Part shown: one piece after another, positions 11,724 through 23,934 of the stretch | How the letters are laid out: each line of letters begins with the position of its first letter | Numbering within the stretch: the first letter of the stretch is position 1 | From: Episyrphus balteatus | Taxonomy: Eukaryota; Arthropoda; Insecta; Diptera; Syrphidae | Length of the DNA: 64,000 nt | Assembly: GCF_945859705.1 (NCBI RefSeq) | Contig: NC_079135.1 | Location: 24,368,501 to 24,432,500 of the forward strand | Direction: 5' to 3' | Notes under the pieces: generated by a model | Seen by the model: only the letters and a program-made list of their open reading frames with translations | What the model was told of the DNA's origin: nothing | Databases searched by the model: none | Made by a program: the position numbers and the translations under genes

Positions 11724-12821
11724 TACAGGGTGTCCCACGGTCACCGCCCCAAATGAAAACCATGAATTCCTGAGGTCATTTTAAGTCGAAAAACTTAAGA
11801 GGTAATTTTCTCGTTTTCGTCCCGTTTTCGAGTTACCACGGTTTTTATGATTTTTGCTCTCTTGTCCTTTAACTGGCCTTATCTTTGCCAAACTACGTTT
11901 AATTCGAAATATTTTTTTTACAACCAATCAAGAATTTATTACAGTTTTAGTTTGTCTCAAAACCTTTTTTTCTGCGGACAACCGTTTCTCCACAATTTTG
12001 CATCAAACTCGATTTTCTTCGTTTTTTAAGTTGTTTTTACACTTTCATATCATTTTAGTCAAAAAACACGTTAATGAGTATTAATTTTGTGTGCTTTTTA
12101 TTAAAGCCCAGTTTATTTTCATAAAAAAAGTAAGTTTTATTTCATAAAAAAGGCTACTGAAAGTAATTTAAAAAAAATAAACAAACTGAGTGAATTCAAA
12201 AAAAAAATAATTTTTAAATAAAAAATTAATTTAAATGAATTAAAAACTTTTTCTGAGCTATGGTGGTTAAGAAAAGAACAAATAGATAAAGCTCAGAAAA
12301 AGTTTTAATTCATTTAAATTAATTTTTTATTTAAAAATTATTTTTTTTTGAATTCACTCAGTTTGTTTATTTTTTTTAAATTACTTTCAGTAGCCTTTTT
12401 TATGAAATAAAACTTTTTTTTTTATGAAAATAAACTGGGCTTTAATAAAAAGCACAAATATTAATACTCATTAACGTGTTTTTTTTACTAAAATGATATG
12501 AAAGTGTAAAAACAACTTAAAAAACGAAGAAAATTGAGTTTGATGCAAAATTGTGGAGAAACGGTTGTCCGCAGAAAAAAAGTTTTGAGACAAACTTAAA
12601 CTTTAATAAATTCTTGATTGGTTGTAAAAAAAATCTTTCAAATCAAACGTAGTTTGGCAAAGATAAGGCCAGTTAAAGAACAAGAGAGCAAAAATCATAA
12701 AAACCGTGGTAACTCGAAAACGGGACGAAAACGAGAAAATTACCTCTTAAGTTTTTCGACTTAAAATGACCTCAGGAATTCATGGTTTTCATTTGGGGCG
12801 GTGACTGTGGGACACCCTGTA
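11724..12821. repeat. 1.1-kb palindromic foldback element (ACAGGGTGTCCCA ends)
   Basis: The left arm 11724-12259 and right arm 12290-12821 are nearly identical inverted copies of about 534 bp separated by 30 bases. The ends are TACAGGGTGTCCCA and its complement, flanked by TA on each side (11722-11723, 12822-12823), compatible with a Tc1/mariner-type TA duplication. The open frames inside (11847-12029, 11854-12084) are not conserved coding sequence. Solo ends of the same kind (GGACACCCTGTTTA) occur near 49200 and 63035. Confidence 0.8.
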
Positions 12822-13007
12822 TACACAGATTTAAAAAAATTGATCTTTCAAAAAAAAAAAAAAAAAAACACAACAAAATAGGATAATTTTTTTTTAAAAT
12901 TTGCATTAATTCTTCTTAACAAGTGCTGTTTAATTTTTCATTATTTTCAGATATGTTTTAATATATTTTGTCGTCTTGAATTTTTGTAGCCAACCATTGT
13001 TGTTTTA

Positions 13008-14385
13008 GACCAGTGCCAATAATTTTTGGAAATAAAAAAATTATTTGCAGCATATGGGTGGTGGGAAAATTTAGGATAAATTGTATATGAAAGGGGAAAA
13101 ATAAATTGCCCACAAAAAAATTGGTGGAAAGGGGGTGGGTTGGCGAAAAAGTGGGGTGGGTGTCAAAAATCATGGTTTTTTTTACGATTTCTGTCAAAAT
13201 TAGACGTCCTATCGAAAAAAAGTCAAATGCAAAAGTTGTAGGTAGTATAAATGTCTACAACTTTTACTCAAATAATTTTTTTCTATAACCTCAGAAATAT
13301 TGAAAAAAATGCAAAAATTCGATTTTTTAATTTTTTATTTTGATCTTTTACAAAAATTGTTGGATTTTAACAAAACTTGGTTAAAAATTACTTTGTTATG
13401 TTTTCAAGGCATTCGATTTTTTCTGCCCTGTTCGATTTCACTAGTCAAAAAGTTTTTTTTATAGAAATCAAAGTATATTTTTCTAATGGTTTTTTGTACG
13501 CTGAGCTCGATTTTGAAGTCAGAAAAATTCTATCACATAACGTTTTTGACATATTACCATGCCAAAAATCAGAAAAATAGTGTTTGGGACGTTCAAAATT
13601 CAATATCTCAAAAACTTTGCACGTTAGAGCAAAGTACTTGATTCAAATTAAAAAGGTCAATGACCATTAGAAAAGTATAATTTGGTTTCTATGGAAAATT
13701 ATTTCTCGCCAAAATTACTGTCATTTACGGAAAAATCAATCTTAAAAATCGTTTTTTTGTTTTTTTCAATTTTTCTCAATATTTTCTAAAACAAATGTAT
13801 AGTTTTTCCACACAATCTTTAAAAACCGGTCTTAAGCTAAAAAATTGCATTCCAAACTTTTCAAAAATCAAAAATTTTTTTGGTAACTTTTTTGATTGAA
13901 AAATAAGCTATTTTTTCAAATTAAATTCGCCAAAAATCCAAAAAATAACTTTTTCCTCAAAAAACATTTTTGATAGATAGAAAACATAACAAAGTAATTT
14001 TTAATTAAGTTTTGTTGAAATCCAACAATTTTTGTAAAAGATAAAAATAAAAAATTAAAAAATCGTATTTTTGCATTTTTTCAATATTTTTGAGGTTATA
14101 GAAAAAAATTATTTGAGTAAAAGTTGTAGACATTTATTCTACCTACAACTTTTGCATTTGACTTTTTTTCGATAGGACGTCTAATTTTGACAGAAATCGT
14201 AAAAAAACCATGATTTTTGACACCCACCCCACTTTTTCGCCAACCCACCCCCTTTCCCCCAATTTTTTTGTGGGCAATTTATTTTTGCCCTTTCATATAC
14301 CATTTATCCTAAATTTTCCCACCACCCTTATGCTGCTAATAACTTGTTCAACTTTTGCCTTCTGAAAACCGGATTGGCACTGGTC
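13008..14385. mobile_element. Foldback transposon with about 400-bp arms (GACCAGTGCC ends)
   Basis: It begins GACCAGTGCCAAT and ends with the complement, flanked by TA on both sides. The arms are 13008-13405 and 13980-14385 and include matching GGTGGTGGGAAAATTTAGG and GGTGGGTTGGCGAAAAAGTG blocks. The 574-bp centre is AT-rich and carries no transposase. Each arm has its own small hairpin, GTTGTAGGTAGTATAAATG and CTACAACTTTT. The opposed open frames at 12958-13197 and 13106-13288 are shadows of the arms. Confidence 0.75.
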
Positions 14386-16168
14386 TATTTTTCAAGTTTC
14401 CTGTAATATTCCAAATAAGTAAAAAATACTTTTGCATAATTCCAATGTTTAATAAAAAACAAATAATTATCTATTTGCTAACAACTACTTCTTCCGATCC
14501 CACAAAAAATTAAAAATGTTCCATTAATTTATTAAAACTTACAACTCGTAAATTTCATTAATTAAAATGCTTTAAAGATCAAATGGTCGATTGTCTCTTT
14601 TCGACAAAACGATCATTTGTTAAACTGAATTAAAAAAAAAAAATACACTCCAATGTATTGCATCATCCATCATGATATGATGTTAATTGTAATTTGATTG
14701 AAGTCCATATTCCTTCTATTTTTTTCACACACTGACAATATTAAATAATAATAATCAAATTATTTTTTATCGCAGAAAAAAGAAACAATGTAGTCAATTT
14801 TGTATCTTAAAAAATGTACACAGACGTCAAAGATAAATGCGACACTAAAACATCAATTATCGCATTAAATTTAATTTTTTTAAGTGAATTTTGAAAACAC
14901 AAATTGCATGCAATTTAGTTTTTCTCAGAAACTTAAAATCTCATAAACCTTAATTTAATTTGGACATGCAATCGAATTTTGCAGTTACGCAGAAAATATT
15001 TATGTAAGTTGGTAGACTTTGAGCCTAAATTTGCACTGAACTCTTCAACTCAATGTGCTTAATTTTCAATATAACGAATTGCAATGAAAAAAATAATGTT
15101 CTAAAAAACGAAGACATGCATTAAATACTTCTATGAATTATTTTTTTTTTTGTTCATTACTCAGAAATTTAAGGTTATTAGCTACGTCAACCATTTAAGC
15201 AAGATAAACGATTATGCCGGTACTTTTGTTGTGCTAAATAAATCTACATAGCTTCTGTTACCTATCTACAAATAAAATCTTCACAGAATAAACATAAAAA
15301 CAAAAAAAAAATTCTAATTTTAAAAATCATTTTACATGTGTCAAGCAGTCTTTATCTTCTTTTAAAATAAGACCACAACAACAACTTATAACTTAACATT
15401 AAAGTTGTCATCACAAACGTTTATTTTCGACCGTTTTTATATCTAACATTCATCATTCTCTGCTCTGTGCAAGAGAAGAAATTATATAAAGAAAATTTAC
15501 GTTTTGTTTAGATATTTTGTGAGACAAGTATCTAACAGATGTATCTTTATCTATTATGTTTATGGTATGGATGCAATACGAAATAGATATAGAAAAAAAT
15601 TCTAATATTACAATAAAACAAATCACTTCTGTCTGAAAAAATCAATTTTATTTTAGTTTTATGACTTAATTGTCAAATTCATCTTATTTTGCAATATGTA
15701 TTTGTATTTGGCCTGTCTGTTGTTGGCGTTAAGTAATACAAAGACGGAAATAGACTGCGACCGCGACGCATCATTCAAGAAATAACAGCCTCGAAAATAA
15801 TAATAAATTATTATGGTCAGGTTGGAAGGGTTGTATTTTTTCGAATCGACTTTTGTTTGTCGAAAAGAACCATTAGGTTGCAATCCATGTGACGTGTTTT
15901 AAAAATGTGGTACCTAAATCTTATAACTGGGGTAATTTTTTTTTTAACGAAACGTATTTCTGCGGATAAGTACAAAAGCCTAAAAAATGGGTCAATTAAT
16001 GTTCTTAGTACTTTGCATCTAAAGAAGAATATTTTTTTTTTTTGTAATTTACTGTCGCTGTAGGGAGAGAACTCACAAGTTACTAACATTCTTGATTAAA
16101 AAAAAACATATCCATTAAAATTTTCATTACTACAACCCAAATTTTTTTAGTTAGAGTAATGTTGGCGA
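14386..16168. other. Intron stretch with nothing recognised
   Basis: AT-rich DNA. The antisense open frames at 15659-16089 are low-complexity and have no recognisable domain. Confidence 0.5.
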
Positions 16169-16438
16169 GGTTGTAAAAAATAAAAACAATTATTCATGCA
16201 AATAAAAAATTTTCTGCATTAAAAACAAAAATTTATTTATTTAATTTTTTTTCTAATATTCGTCTAATTTCTTATAATTTTGACTATTTTCCCTGATAAA
16301 TTAAAAAAAAAAAAATGTTTATTGCCTACAGTTTGCATTGAATTTTTTAATTGTTTAATTTTTTTTTATTTGCAATATCATCACATTTTTTTAGCTTTTA
16401 ATCGAATGCTTTGAAAAAAAATTATTTTTTTATAACCC
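16169..16438. repeat. TTGCA-type foldback element, short copy
   Basis: It begins GGTTGTAAAAAATAAAAAC and ends TTTTTTTATAACCC, with TGCAAATAAAAAATTTTCTGC-like repeats in the arms and a centre (AATATTCGTCTAATTTCTTA) shared with the larger copies at 23350 and 25283. Confidence 0.55.
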
Positions 16439-16572
16439 TATTGCTGATTAAATGTCTGAATCGGATTTACTTATTCTCATGGGGTTTTATTAGATTCTCA
16501 TCGAGATTCTTAGCTTCTTGGTACCTATACAACGAAATTTCTAAAATCTGAGTATTCATCAGTTTATTGCTA

Positions 16573-17353
16573 TACACGGAGAAAAAGACTACCTAAAAAC
16601 AAGCGGGTTTCAGCATAATTTTTATGCCAAGATGACTTCGATCTTAAATTAAACAGAAATCCACTTAATTTAAAATGGAAATCATCTTATTTATCAATTA
16701 CACTGGTTAACAATAACACTGGTCAGAAAAAATTGATCGGCTCCCGTTTTTGAAATATTACCGTTAGAAAATCCTACTTCGGACTACTTCGGACCTTATT
16801 CTTTTATATAAGGAAATTTGTTAGAACATATTTAGTAACGGTTTCTATAAGAACTGTTTTCCTTCTTTGAAGACCTGTTTAAATATTTCCGGGCAGTAGC
16901 CCGAGATATCTTCAGTTGTTTAGCATATTATATCTACCATAGAAATTATAACGTCATTATCTCCTTTATGATATATGAAGCCAAAGCCACTAACTTCATT
17001 TTAAGATATCTCGTGCAATAACAAAGATATCCGATAGATTTAAAAAGTTCTTAAAAGAGGGAAAATAGATCTTATAGAAACCGTTACTAAATATCTTCTA
17101 ACAATTTTTCTTATATTAAATTTCTAACGGTAATATTTCAAAAACGGGAGCTGATCAATTTTTTCTGACTTCGGATTCGAGTTCAGCACACCGAAAACCT
17201 TCAGAAAATTATATTTTTGTTTCGGCAACAGAACCCTTGTTAACCAGTGTTATCATAAAAGTAAGTGGATTTCCACTAAACTTAAGACGGAAGTCATCTT
17301 GACAAAAAACCATGCAGAAATCCGCTTATTTAGGTGGTCTTTTTCTCTGCATT
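16573..17353. mobile_element. TACACGGAG-type MITE split by a CACTG element
   Basis: The left end TACACGGAGAAAAAGACTACC pairs with the right end whose complement reads GCAGAGAAAAAGACCACC. Further inverted blocks (AAGATGACTTC, AAATCCACTTA) continue inward. The arms are interrupted at 16701-17249 by a CACTG element with a TTA duplication. Without that insert the MITE is about 230 bp. Its own TSD is unclear. The same end type is found at 47435-48652. Confidence 0.6.
16701..17249. mobile_element. CACTG-ended non-autonomous DNA transposon, copy 2
   Basis: It begins CACTGGTTAACAA and ends TTGTTAACCAGTG (perfect 13-bp TIR), flanked by TTA on both sides (16698-16700, 17250-17252). The interior has inverted copies of AGCTCCCGTTTTTGAAATAT and a TACCGTTAGAAA block, also present in copy 3. 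A second internal CACTGGTC near the left end suggests an internal deletion of the left arm. No coding capacity. Confidence 0.7.
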
Positions 17354-18058
17354 AAGTTTGTTGTTAATTTATTCCTATAGTCTTGAATTTGTTGCTCCAA
17401 CTCTTCCCCTTCAAAAATAGTAAAACTTGACTTCAAGACAAATTTAAAACACAAATTAAAACCCCTACTTCCAAAAAAAATTAGTACCTAAACAGAAGTT
17501 TGGCAATTTATTACTCCAATCTTGAAATAGAAGCTTCACGTTTTGAAATTCAACTGCACTTTAACAATTTTGTCAAAATTTCTTTAAATTGACCACATTG
17601 CAAAATTGTCGCTTTTCCGAGTAAAAATAAAATTCCATCAAATAACTAAGACACGACTGCATGGCATTTAGAGCACCTAACCACTGCAGATACTCGACCA
17701 TAGAAGTAGTTGTGAAGTAGTTGCTTCACAATCAAGATACAAAATTTTATCTCAATTCATAATGACGCCAAGTCTAACTTAAGACAAAATCTACTATAGC
17801 TTATTTGAAAGTTTACATATATCCTGAAAGTGACACTAAGAATGGATTGTATTTAAAACTCAGTCATCAAATAGGGTAAAAAATTAAAAAAAAAAATGAA
17901 TACTGAGCTATGAATGGTTTTTTTTTTAAAACAATGCAAGATGTGACCTTTGACAAAGTGGTTACTATAGGTAGGGGAATTTTTTTTTACCGAAATTTGA
18001 GTTGTACCAATGGAAAAATTATGTGTCTTATACGGAGTTTTTTGTAAGCTCCTGATTC
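17354..18058. other. Intron stretch with nothing recognised
   Basis: AT-rich DNA upstream of a LINE fragment. No reverse transcriptase motif is visible here, so the LINE copy seems truncated near 18059. Confidence 0.4.
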
Positions 18059-19132
18059 ATAGATATATTCAGCAAGCAGGTGGCCGCGAGCACTGCTATA
18101 AGACTCCAAGCCATCTCTCAATATACCAATAACTCCATTGGTCACACAAATATTCTGAATTCATTCGGATCAATCCATAGTCACTCCGACTACACCACCC
18201 CACAGTTGGTTTTTGGCAATAATTATGAAGTCACCATCCCAAATAGATCAGAATGGGACAATGCCGAGTTTCTGAGAGATGATTCAATTCATTTCTACAC
18301 AGATGGTTCTAAAACCAATGACGGAGTGGGTGGCGGGGATTACTCAGATAGACTTAATGTTAGTCTCTCCTTCCGTCTCCCTAATCACTGCAGCGTGTTC
18401 CAAGCGGAAATAATGGTGATTAAAGAAGTACTGACTTGGCTCAAAGAAAACGTGATATCTCCATCGGATATCCGCATCTTCTCTGATAGCCAGGCCGCCC
18501 TTAAATCGTTAGCTTCGGTTTCCACAAACTCCGTAACTGCCCGCGACTGTCGATCATCTCTCATAGAGATGTCACAACAGTTTAACATTCACCTCTTTTG
18601 GGTGCCGGGTCACAGAGATATTCTGGGAAACTGTGAAGCAGACGAACTCGCCAGAAATGGAACTCTAATACCAATTTTACCCAATAAGGCAAATATTGGT
18701 ATACCAATCGCAACGTACAAACTCATGCTGAAGCAAGAAGCTATAGAGGCAACAAACATACGATGGTCAAACATTATAACTTGCCAAACGACCAAGCAGA
18801 TCTGGCCTAGGCTAGATCCAAAACGTTCAAAAAATTTATTGTCTCTAAGTAGATTGCATATCAGCTCTGTAATAGGTGTCTTAACAGGACACTGTCTCAT
18901 AGGCAGACACGCCATAAGACTTGGCGTAATCTCTAACGACTTCTGTAGAAGTTGCCTTGATGAGGAAGAAGAAGAAACAATCCAACATCTTCTCTGCTCA
19001 TGTCATGCCCTTTTCAGTAGACGTAAAAAATACTTGGAAAAATATTTCTTAGAAGATACTAGTGAACTAATCAATACTGACATCTTCAACCTTCACCGCT
19101 TCATTATTATTATTATTCTGATATATTTATAG
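18059..19132 (+). pseudogene. RNase H and C-terminal zinc motif of a non-LTR retrotransposon (5' truncated)
   Basis: The open frame continues upstream of 18080 to a stop at 18053-18055 and reads DIFSKQVAASTAIRLQAI at its start, typical of the region just after reverse transcriptase. The RNase H signature is FYTDGSKT (residues 72-79 counting from 18080), then AEIMVIKEVL with the catalytic Glu, FSDSQAAL with the Asp, and WVPGHRDILGNCEADELAR with the final Asp. A C-terminal CRSCLDEEEEETIQHLLCSC fits the Cys/His motif common at LINE ORF2 ends. The reverse transcriptase and endonuclease are missing. An RNase H domain points to the I/LOA/R1-like clades rather than Jockey. The tail ends in an ATT repeat. 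GC content is higher than in the flanks and the frame is intact over 350 codons, so the insertion is fairly recent. No TSD was identified. Confidence 0.85.
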
Positions 19133-19288
19133 ATAAAATAATCATAATAAGAAACTATTGTATGCGAAGTTTAAAACTTTTGGTGTGAATAGTTTCGCTA
19201 GAATTTAAAATTTACTGTTCAAGGACTAAAATCCCATGCTATTCCCAAAAGAAACTTCAGTGAACGTGTTACAATTCAGTTAGGTACT

Positions 19289-20109
19289 GGGTAATTCCAT
19301 GAAAAAGTGGACACGAATTTTGAACAAATTATGCAGTTTTTTTTACTTTTTGTAATAGCAAATTACTATTTACAAACGGTAACACTTTATGCAAGTTGCA
19401 AGAAAAGATTCTTTGTTGTATTCCCTTATGGATAGAAATTAAATTCAAGGAGAATAAATAATCTTAAAGCATTTTTAAAGCATAAGCTGCCAACTACAGA
19501 AGAATTTCACATGAAAATGACGGAAAAACAAGCCCACAGAAAATTGGATGAATCTAATAGTGACCATGACAATATGCCCTCGTGATTGCTAAAATAAATT
19601 AACATTTAAGCAAGCTTCGTTACACAATATTCGATTTAAAAAAAACTTGAGTGAAAATGCATCTTTTCTTTACTTTTGGAACCACAAATCGCAGGTAACA
19701 TGAGTTACCAAAATAATGTAGCGTGAGTTACCTAAACATTTTAAAATTTTTCCTCGAAATATCAAATAAATGTTTGGTTTTGTCACTAATATTAAAAGTT
19801 CGTAATTTTTTATGTATGGAATCTTCATTTAAAACCAATTAAGATTCTTAATTTCGCAGAAAAACTTCATACAGTGGGACTCTTAAATCTCGTGTCCGAT
19901 TTTTGTAACGTGAGTTACCATCATACTTTTATTTATCCCAAGCAAATACTAAAATTAAAGAAACATTTTTTTGTTAATTATGAAAGTAATGGTTATGCTC
20001 CGTTCATGGATAGTTAATTCGTATCAATTTATATTAAAATTAACAAAAAAAAATTATTTATGTATCGGAAATTTTTGTGAATGTAACGTGAGTTACCATG
20101 GAATTGCCC
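19289..20109. mobile_element. TIR element with repeated GTGAGTTACC motifs
   Basis: GGGTAATTCCATG at 19289-19301 and CATGGAATTGCCC at 20097-20109 form a 13-bp inverted repeat with one mismatch. Four copies of a (T)AACGTGAGTTACC-like motif lie inside (near 19695, 19722, 19907 and 20083). No coding capacity and no convincing TSD. Confidence 0.55.
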
Positions 20110-21128
20110 TAAATTAAATATATTTTTTTATTTTTTCAACCATACATACATATTTTTAAAAATAAGGACCTGCATTAAAAAGTTAGCCTTTTAAAATTAC
20201 CTGAGGAGGTACTTTAAAAAAACAAAAACAATAAATGGTTCACATATGAGCACCGGTTCTTTTTAGATTTCCACCGATAAGTCAAGGCACCTAAAAAATA
20301 CTAAAATCACGATGTGTGAAAATTAACTTTAAGCTAAGGCATTAAGAAAATAACTAAATTTGCACTTAATAATTTTAAAGCACTCCACTTTTGATACAAA
20401 ATAGAGCAAAATAATTTATTGATTTTAAATTTTTTATGAAAATAATAAACTACACACCCAACGTTTTTAATTCCATTGGAATATAATTATAACGGAAACT
20501 AAACTAACAAAAAACACTCGTTTAGTTTTTGAAATTAATTCCAACACTGCCAAGAGATTATTCTTTAAAAATTCTGTTATTCCTCAGGAGTGAAAAGATG
20601 TGCTTTCTTAACAGAATAACTGGCTGAATTGTCTTCATGGTAAACTTGTTTAATTGCTATTTGCAAAAGAAGTACGATTTTCATTGATTTGCTATTTTGA
20701 AAACGATTGTGGTCATAATATTTTTTTTTTTTTTAAACAGCTATTCAAGCAGCTCAAGTTATTTTTTTTTTTTTTTTTTTTTTGTGAACCAAATACATAA
20801 AATTGCAACACTACCTCCTGGTCTATCACATAGTTTTACAAAAATAGTTTTTGCAAAAATAAAAATTTGTTTTGTTTTGTTAATTGCTAAAAGAATTTAT
20901 GATTGACAAATATGTCCTTCACGAGTTCATAATTTAGTTACTGTTTCTTAGCTTTTATACTTATAAATATGCATATTGTATATATATTTATAATATTTAA
21001 TTTTAATATTTGACCTTTTAAAGAAAGAAAAGAAATTTAAAAGAAATTCTTCTTTTTAAATTAAATAAAAAAAAAAAAAAAAATGAAAAGAACACAATTT
21101 AACAATTATTTTTTAATTTATTTTCCAG
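20110..21128. other. Intron end with homopolymer runs
   Basis: AT-rich DNA with T-runs at 20717-20734 and 20762-20783. It ends in the polypyrimidine tract and acceptor of the 21129 exon. The open frame at 20697-20906 is a poly-Phe and poly-Ser artefact. Confidence 0.5.
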
Positions 21129-21167
21129 ATGCTGGGAACAGCGTTGCTGGGGAAACGTGCCCCTAAA
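21129..21167 (+). CDS. Micro-exon 2 of the host gene (13 codons)
   Basis: The acceptor TTTTCCAG (21121-21128) is followed by a 39-bp open stretch reading MLGTALLGKRAPK, and then by the donor GTAAGT (21168-21173). It is phase 0 at both sides. It opens with an ATG that, after splicing to exon A, has A at -3, so it may be the main translation start. It is clearly GC-richer than its surroundings. I do not recognise the peptide. Confidence 0.7.
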
Positions 21168-21283
21168 GTAAGTAGACTGGAAAATGCACTTGTCCTAGAT
21201 TATTTCAAAATTAATGCTGTTTGGTATTTTTTTTTACTGTTGTTTTTGTATTTCATTTTGTTTTTTATTTATTTTCATTTCAG
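21168..21283 (+). other. Short 116-bp intron
   Basis: GTAAGT donor, T-rich body and an ATTTCAG acceptor. The size is typical of short insect introns. Confidence 0.7.
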
Positions 21284-21323
21284 TCTGTGAAAAAGAAACC
21301 ATTCACCGAAGTGGAACTTAAAG
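21284..21323 (+). CDS. Micro-exon 3 of the host gene (13 codons plus 1 nt)
   Basis: Between the acceptor ATTTTCATTTCAG and the donor GTGAGT (21324-21329), 40 bases read SVKKKPFTEVELK and end on a single G. That phase 1 end matches the exon starting TC at 63952, giving a Val codon at the junction. Basic residues at the start (KRAPKSVKKK across exons 2 and 3) could be a linker or targeting signal; the function is unknown. Confidence 0.7.
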
Positions 21324-22134
21324 GTGAGTGATGTTTATATATTTTCGTTGTTTTTTTTTTGTTCTCAGTTTTCTCCACTTCAAAGTTATAAAATTGCGTT
21401 GTTTTTAAAATAAAATAAAAATGAAATAAAATGAAACATTATTTTACTCAGCTGTACGTTATTGTTGTGGGGAATAGGAAAAGAGTGTTTTTTTTTCTTT
21501 TTCATTTTGTTTTGCAAATTGATTGCAATATATTTTTGCTCAGTTTTGTTAAGGAAAGTTCACTTCGTCGACATGAAAAATCAACAAATGAACAAAAAAT
21601 AAAGTTTGCCACGTTGCCAAGATGGGTGATAAATTAATTTTTATTATAAAATTAAACCTGTCGGTTGGCCGGATCAAGTTTTAATTTTTTTCTTTACTGG
21701 AATAAATTAATTAATTTTGGTTGTTTCTCTTAATTTATATACAAGTTTTATGATCCCTTCGAAAAGAACCCCATTATTAAAAATGCTGCTATCAGACAAA
21801 ATACTCATCAATTTCTCTTCATCAAGTTGCATCTTTATATTTGCTTTTAAAAAAGGGGATTCAAAACAAACTAATAAATAAAACTCACACTGGTTCACTG
21901 TGGCGTATACGTGTTTTTTTTTTTTTATTTTCAATTGTGTAAGCATTTTTATTGATTATGTTCACCCTGTCAGATTTTTATGTTCGAAAGTAAAATGTAA
22001 GGTATGTGTTTGTTGCGACAACCTATCCTCAGACTGAGGTATAACTTTATGAAGGGTTACATTCGTTTACTATAAAATTTGCGAAAACTGCAAATGTTTG
22101 AAAAAATTTAGTTTTCATGCAAAGTGAATAACAG

Positions 22135-22349
22135 CCCTATTCTGCTATTCGATTCAAGTGAATCGAAGGATTTCCTTACTTAATCATGTAAATTGACTTT
22201 GAAAAATTTCTAACTTTCAATAGCAAAGTGTTGTTCCCGTCTGTTTTAGAAAATCTAAAGAAAAAAGAACTGTCTAAATTTAATTTAAACCACCTTTTAA
22301 ACGCTTGTTATTTTTAAGACTTTCACGTGAATCGAATAGCAGTATAGGG
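22135..22349. mobile_element. Small MITE with TIR ending CCCTAT
   Basis: CCCTATTCTGCTATTCGATT at 22135 is mirrored by AATCGAATAGCAGTATAGGG ending at 22349 (one mismatch in 20). It is 215 bp and non-coding. The first arm also contains a self-complementary TTCGATTCAAGTGAATCGAA. No clear TSD. Confidence 0.65.
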
Positions 22350-23349
22350 ATGTAAGTTTTGAAAAGAAAATCAAGTTTATTGTTGCCCTTTTAAAAAAAA
22401 ATGAAACTCGATTTATTATAGATTGTTTTAATTATTATGGATTAAAAAATTTTTTTTTAAAAAGGAGGTAAAAGAATGAAAAATGAATGAAAAACAATAT
22501 TAATTAAAAATCTTAAAGTTGTTATCAATCTTGAATTTATTAACACAATGAATTGATATGTATTCCAAAAAAAAAAAACATTCGAGCAATTAGAATTTAT
22601 TTCCCAAGTGAAATGTTTTTTTATTTTTTCATTTTGGCCACAAAACATTCCAATCAACTGAATTGTCTGTGTGTCTATCCTTTTATTTTTTGTTGGTATA
22701 AATATCTCATAAGCAAAATACCATGTTGACATATTTTCATTTTCATATTGTCTCTCTGTTTTGTGTATGTCATTGTCGAAGTTTTTGTTCCAAAAGGATT
22801 AATAAACCAACCATACACACCTATGACAAATAAGACAAAAAAAAAACAGAGGAAAATTGTTTTGTCGAAATATTGGACTTTGCACAGAAAAAATATTTTG
22901 CAATGAAATTCCAAAGAATTTCATTCAAAGTAAAAAAAAACTTTAAGAGAGCAGATATATGTATGTTGATTCTCAGGAAAATCAATTGAATTTTAATAAA
23001 AAAAAAATTTGATTTCCAATGAAACCTCGATATGAATTTTGTACTCACAATATTGATGCATCAAAGCATCCTTTGTATCGATTAATTAGCCTGTTCATGC
23101 TAGACTTATAGCACATGTTCAGTAAAAACAAAAAAATACACACCTGTCATATAGTGTCCAATAGAATTTATAGACTACTCCTCACATGAATTCCAACAGT
23201 TCTCTGAATAATTAATAAACAGTAGTATCAATTCGGAAGAAGGTATCATATTGTTCCTAGAATTGAGAATATTTCGTGATATTTAAGGAAAAGGTGCTTA
23301 TGAATAGACAGCACGCCTGTCAAATATGTATGAAGTCAAGATTTAAAAC
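22350..23349. other. Intron stretch with nothing recognised
   Basis: AT-rich DNA. The antisense open frames at 22457-23048 are low-complexity Phe/Ile/Lys readings. Confidence 0.5.
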
Positions 23350-23934
23350 TGAAAAAAATTTGCATTAAAACACATATTTAAAAAGTTTTGCATTAAAAAA
23401 ATGCTATTGCAACTGAAAAATATTTGCATTGAAAATTAAATTTCTATTTTTTATTGCAAATAAAAATATTTTGCATTAAAAAAAAATTATTGCAAATAAA
23501 AAATTTTCTGCATTGACAAAAAAAAAATTCAATGCAAAATGTGTGCATTAAATATTTTTTTTTTAAATTCGTCGAATTTCTTATAACTTTTACTATTTGG
23601 TCATAATTTAGGTTCAATATTTATATTATAATGTAGTTGAAATAGCTAATGTATGGATGGTCAAATAGCCAAAAGTGTAAGAAATTCGACATTTATTAAA
23701 AAAAAAATAATTATGTAATGCATTAACACATTTTTTTAATTTGCAATAAATTTGTTTTTTTTTTTTTTAATACAAACTTATTTTCAGTTGCAGTTAATAT
23801 TTTTTTTAATGCAATTTTTTTTTTTCAGTTGCAATAAATATTTTTTTTTAACGCAATTTTTTTTATTTGCAATAATTTTTTTTTTTTTTAATTTCAAACG
23901 TATTTTTTTTATTCAATTGATATTTTTACAACCC
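23350..23934. repeat. TTGCA-type foldback element, copy 1
   Basis: Both arms are made of about 30-bp degenerate units (TTGCAACTGAAAAATATTTG and related) and their complements. The centre is an inverted pair around 23570-23690 (GAATTTCTTATAACTTTTAC and its complement). The right end is a TATTTTTACAACCC terminus. The left terminus is not sharp. Confidence 0.6.

Larger units (their letters stand above)
649..21128 (+). other. Intron after exon A (20.5 kb, repeat-rich)
   Basis: The intron runs from donor GTAAGT at 649 to the acceptor ending TTTTCCAG at 21121-21128. It is AT-rich and filled with the mobile elements listed separately. Outside those elements I see only long T and A runs and dispersed low-complexity sequence. 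Confidence 0.5.

Noticed and set aside
20697..20906. Poly-Phe and poly-Ser frames over T-runs (also 23752-23937 and 53788-54086)
   Set aside because: They are homopolymer artefacts without coding signature.
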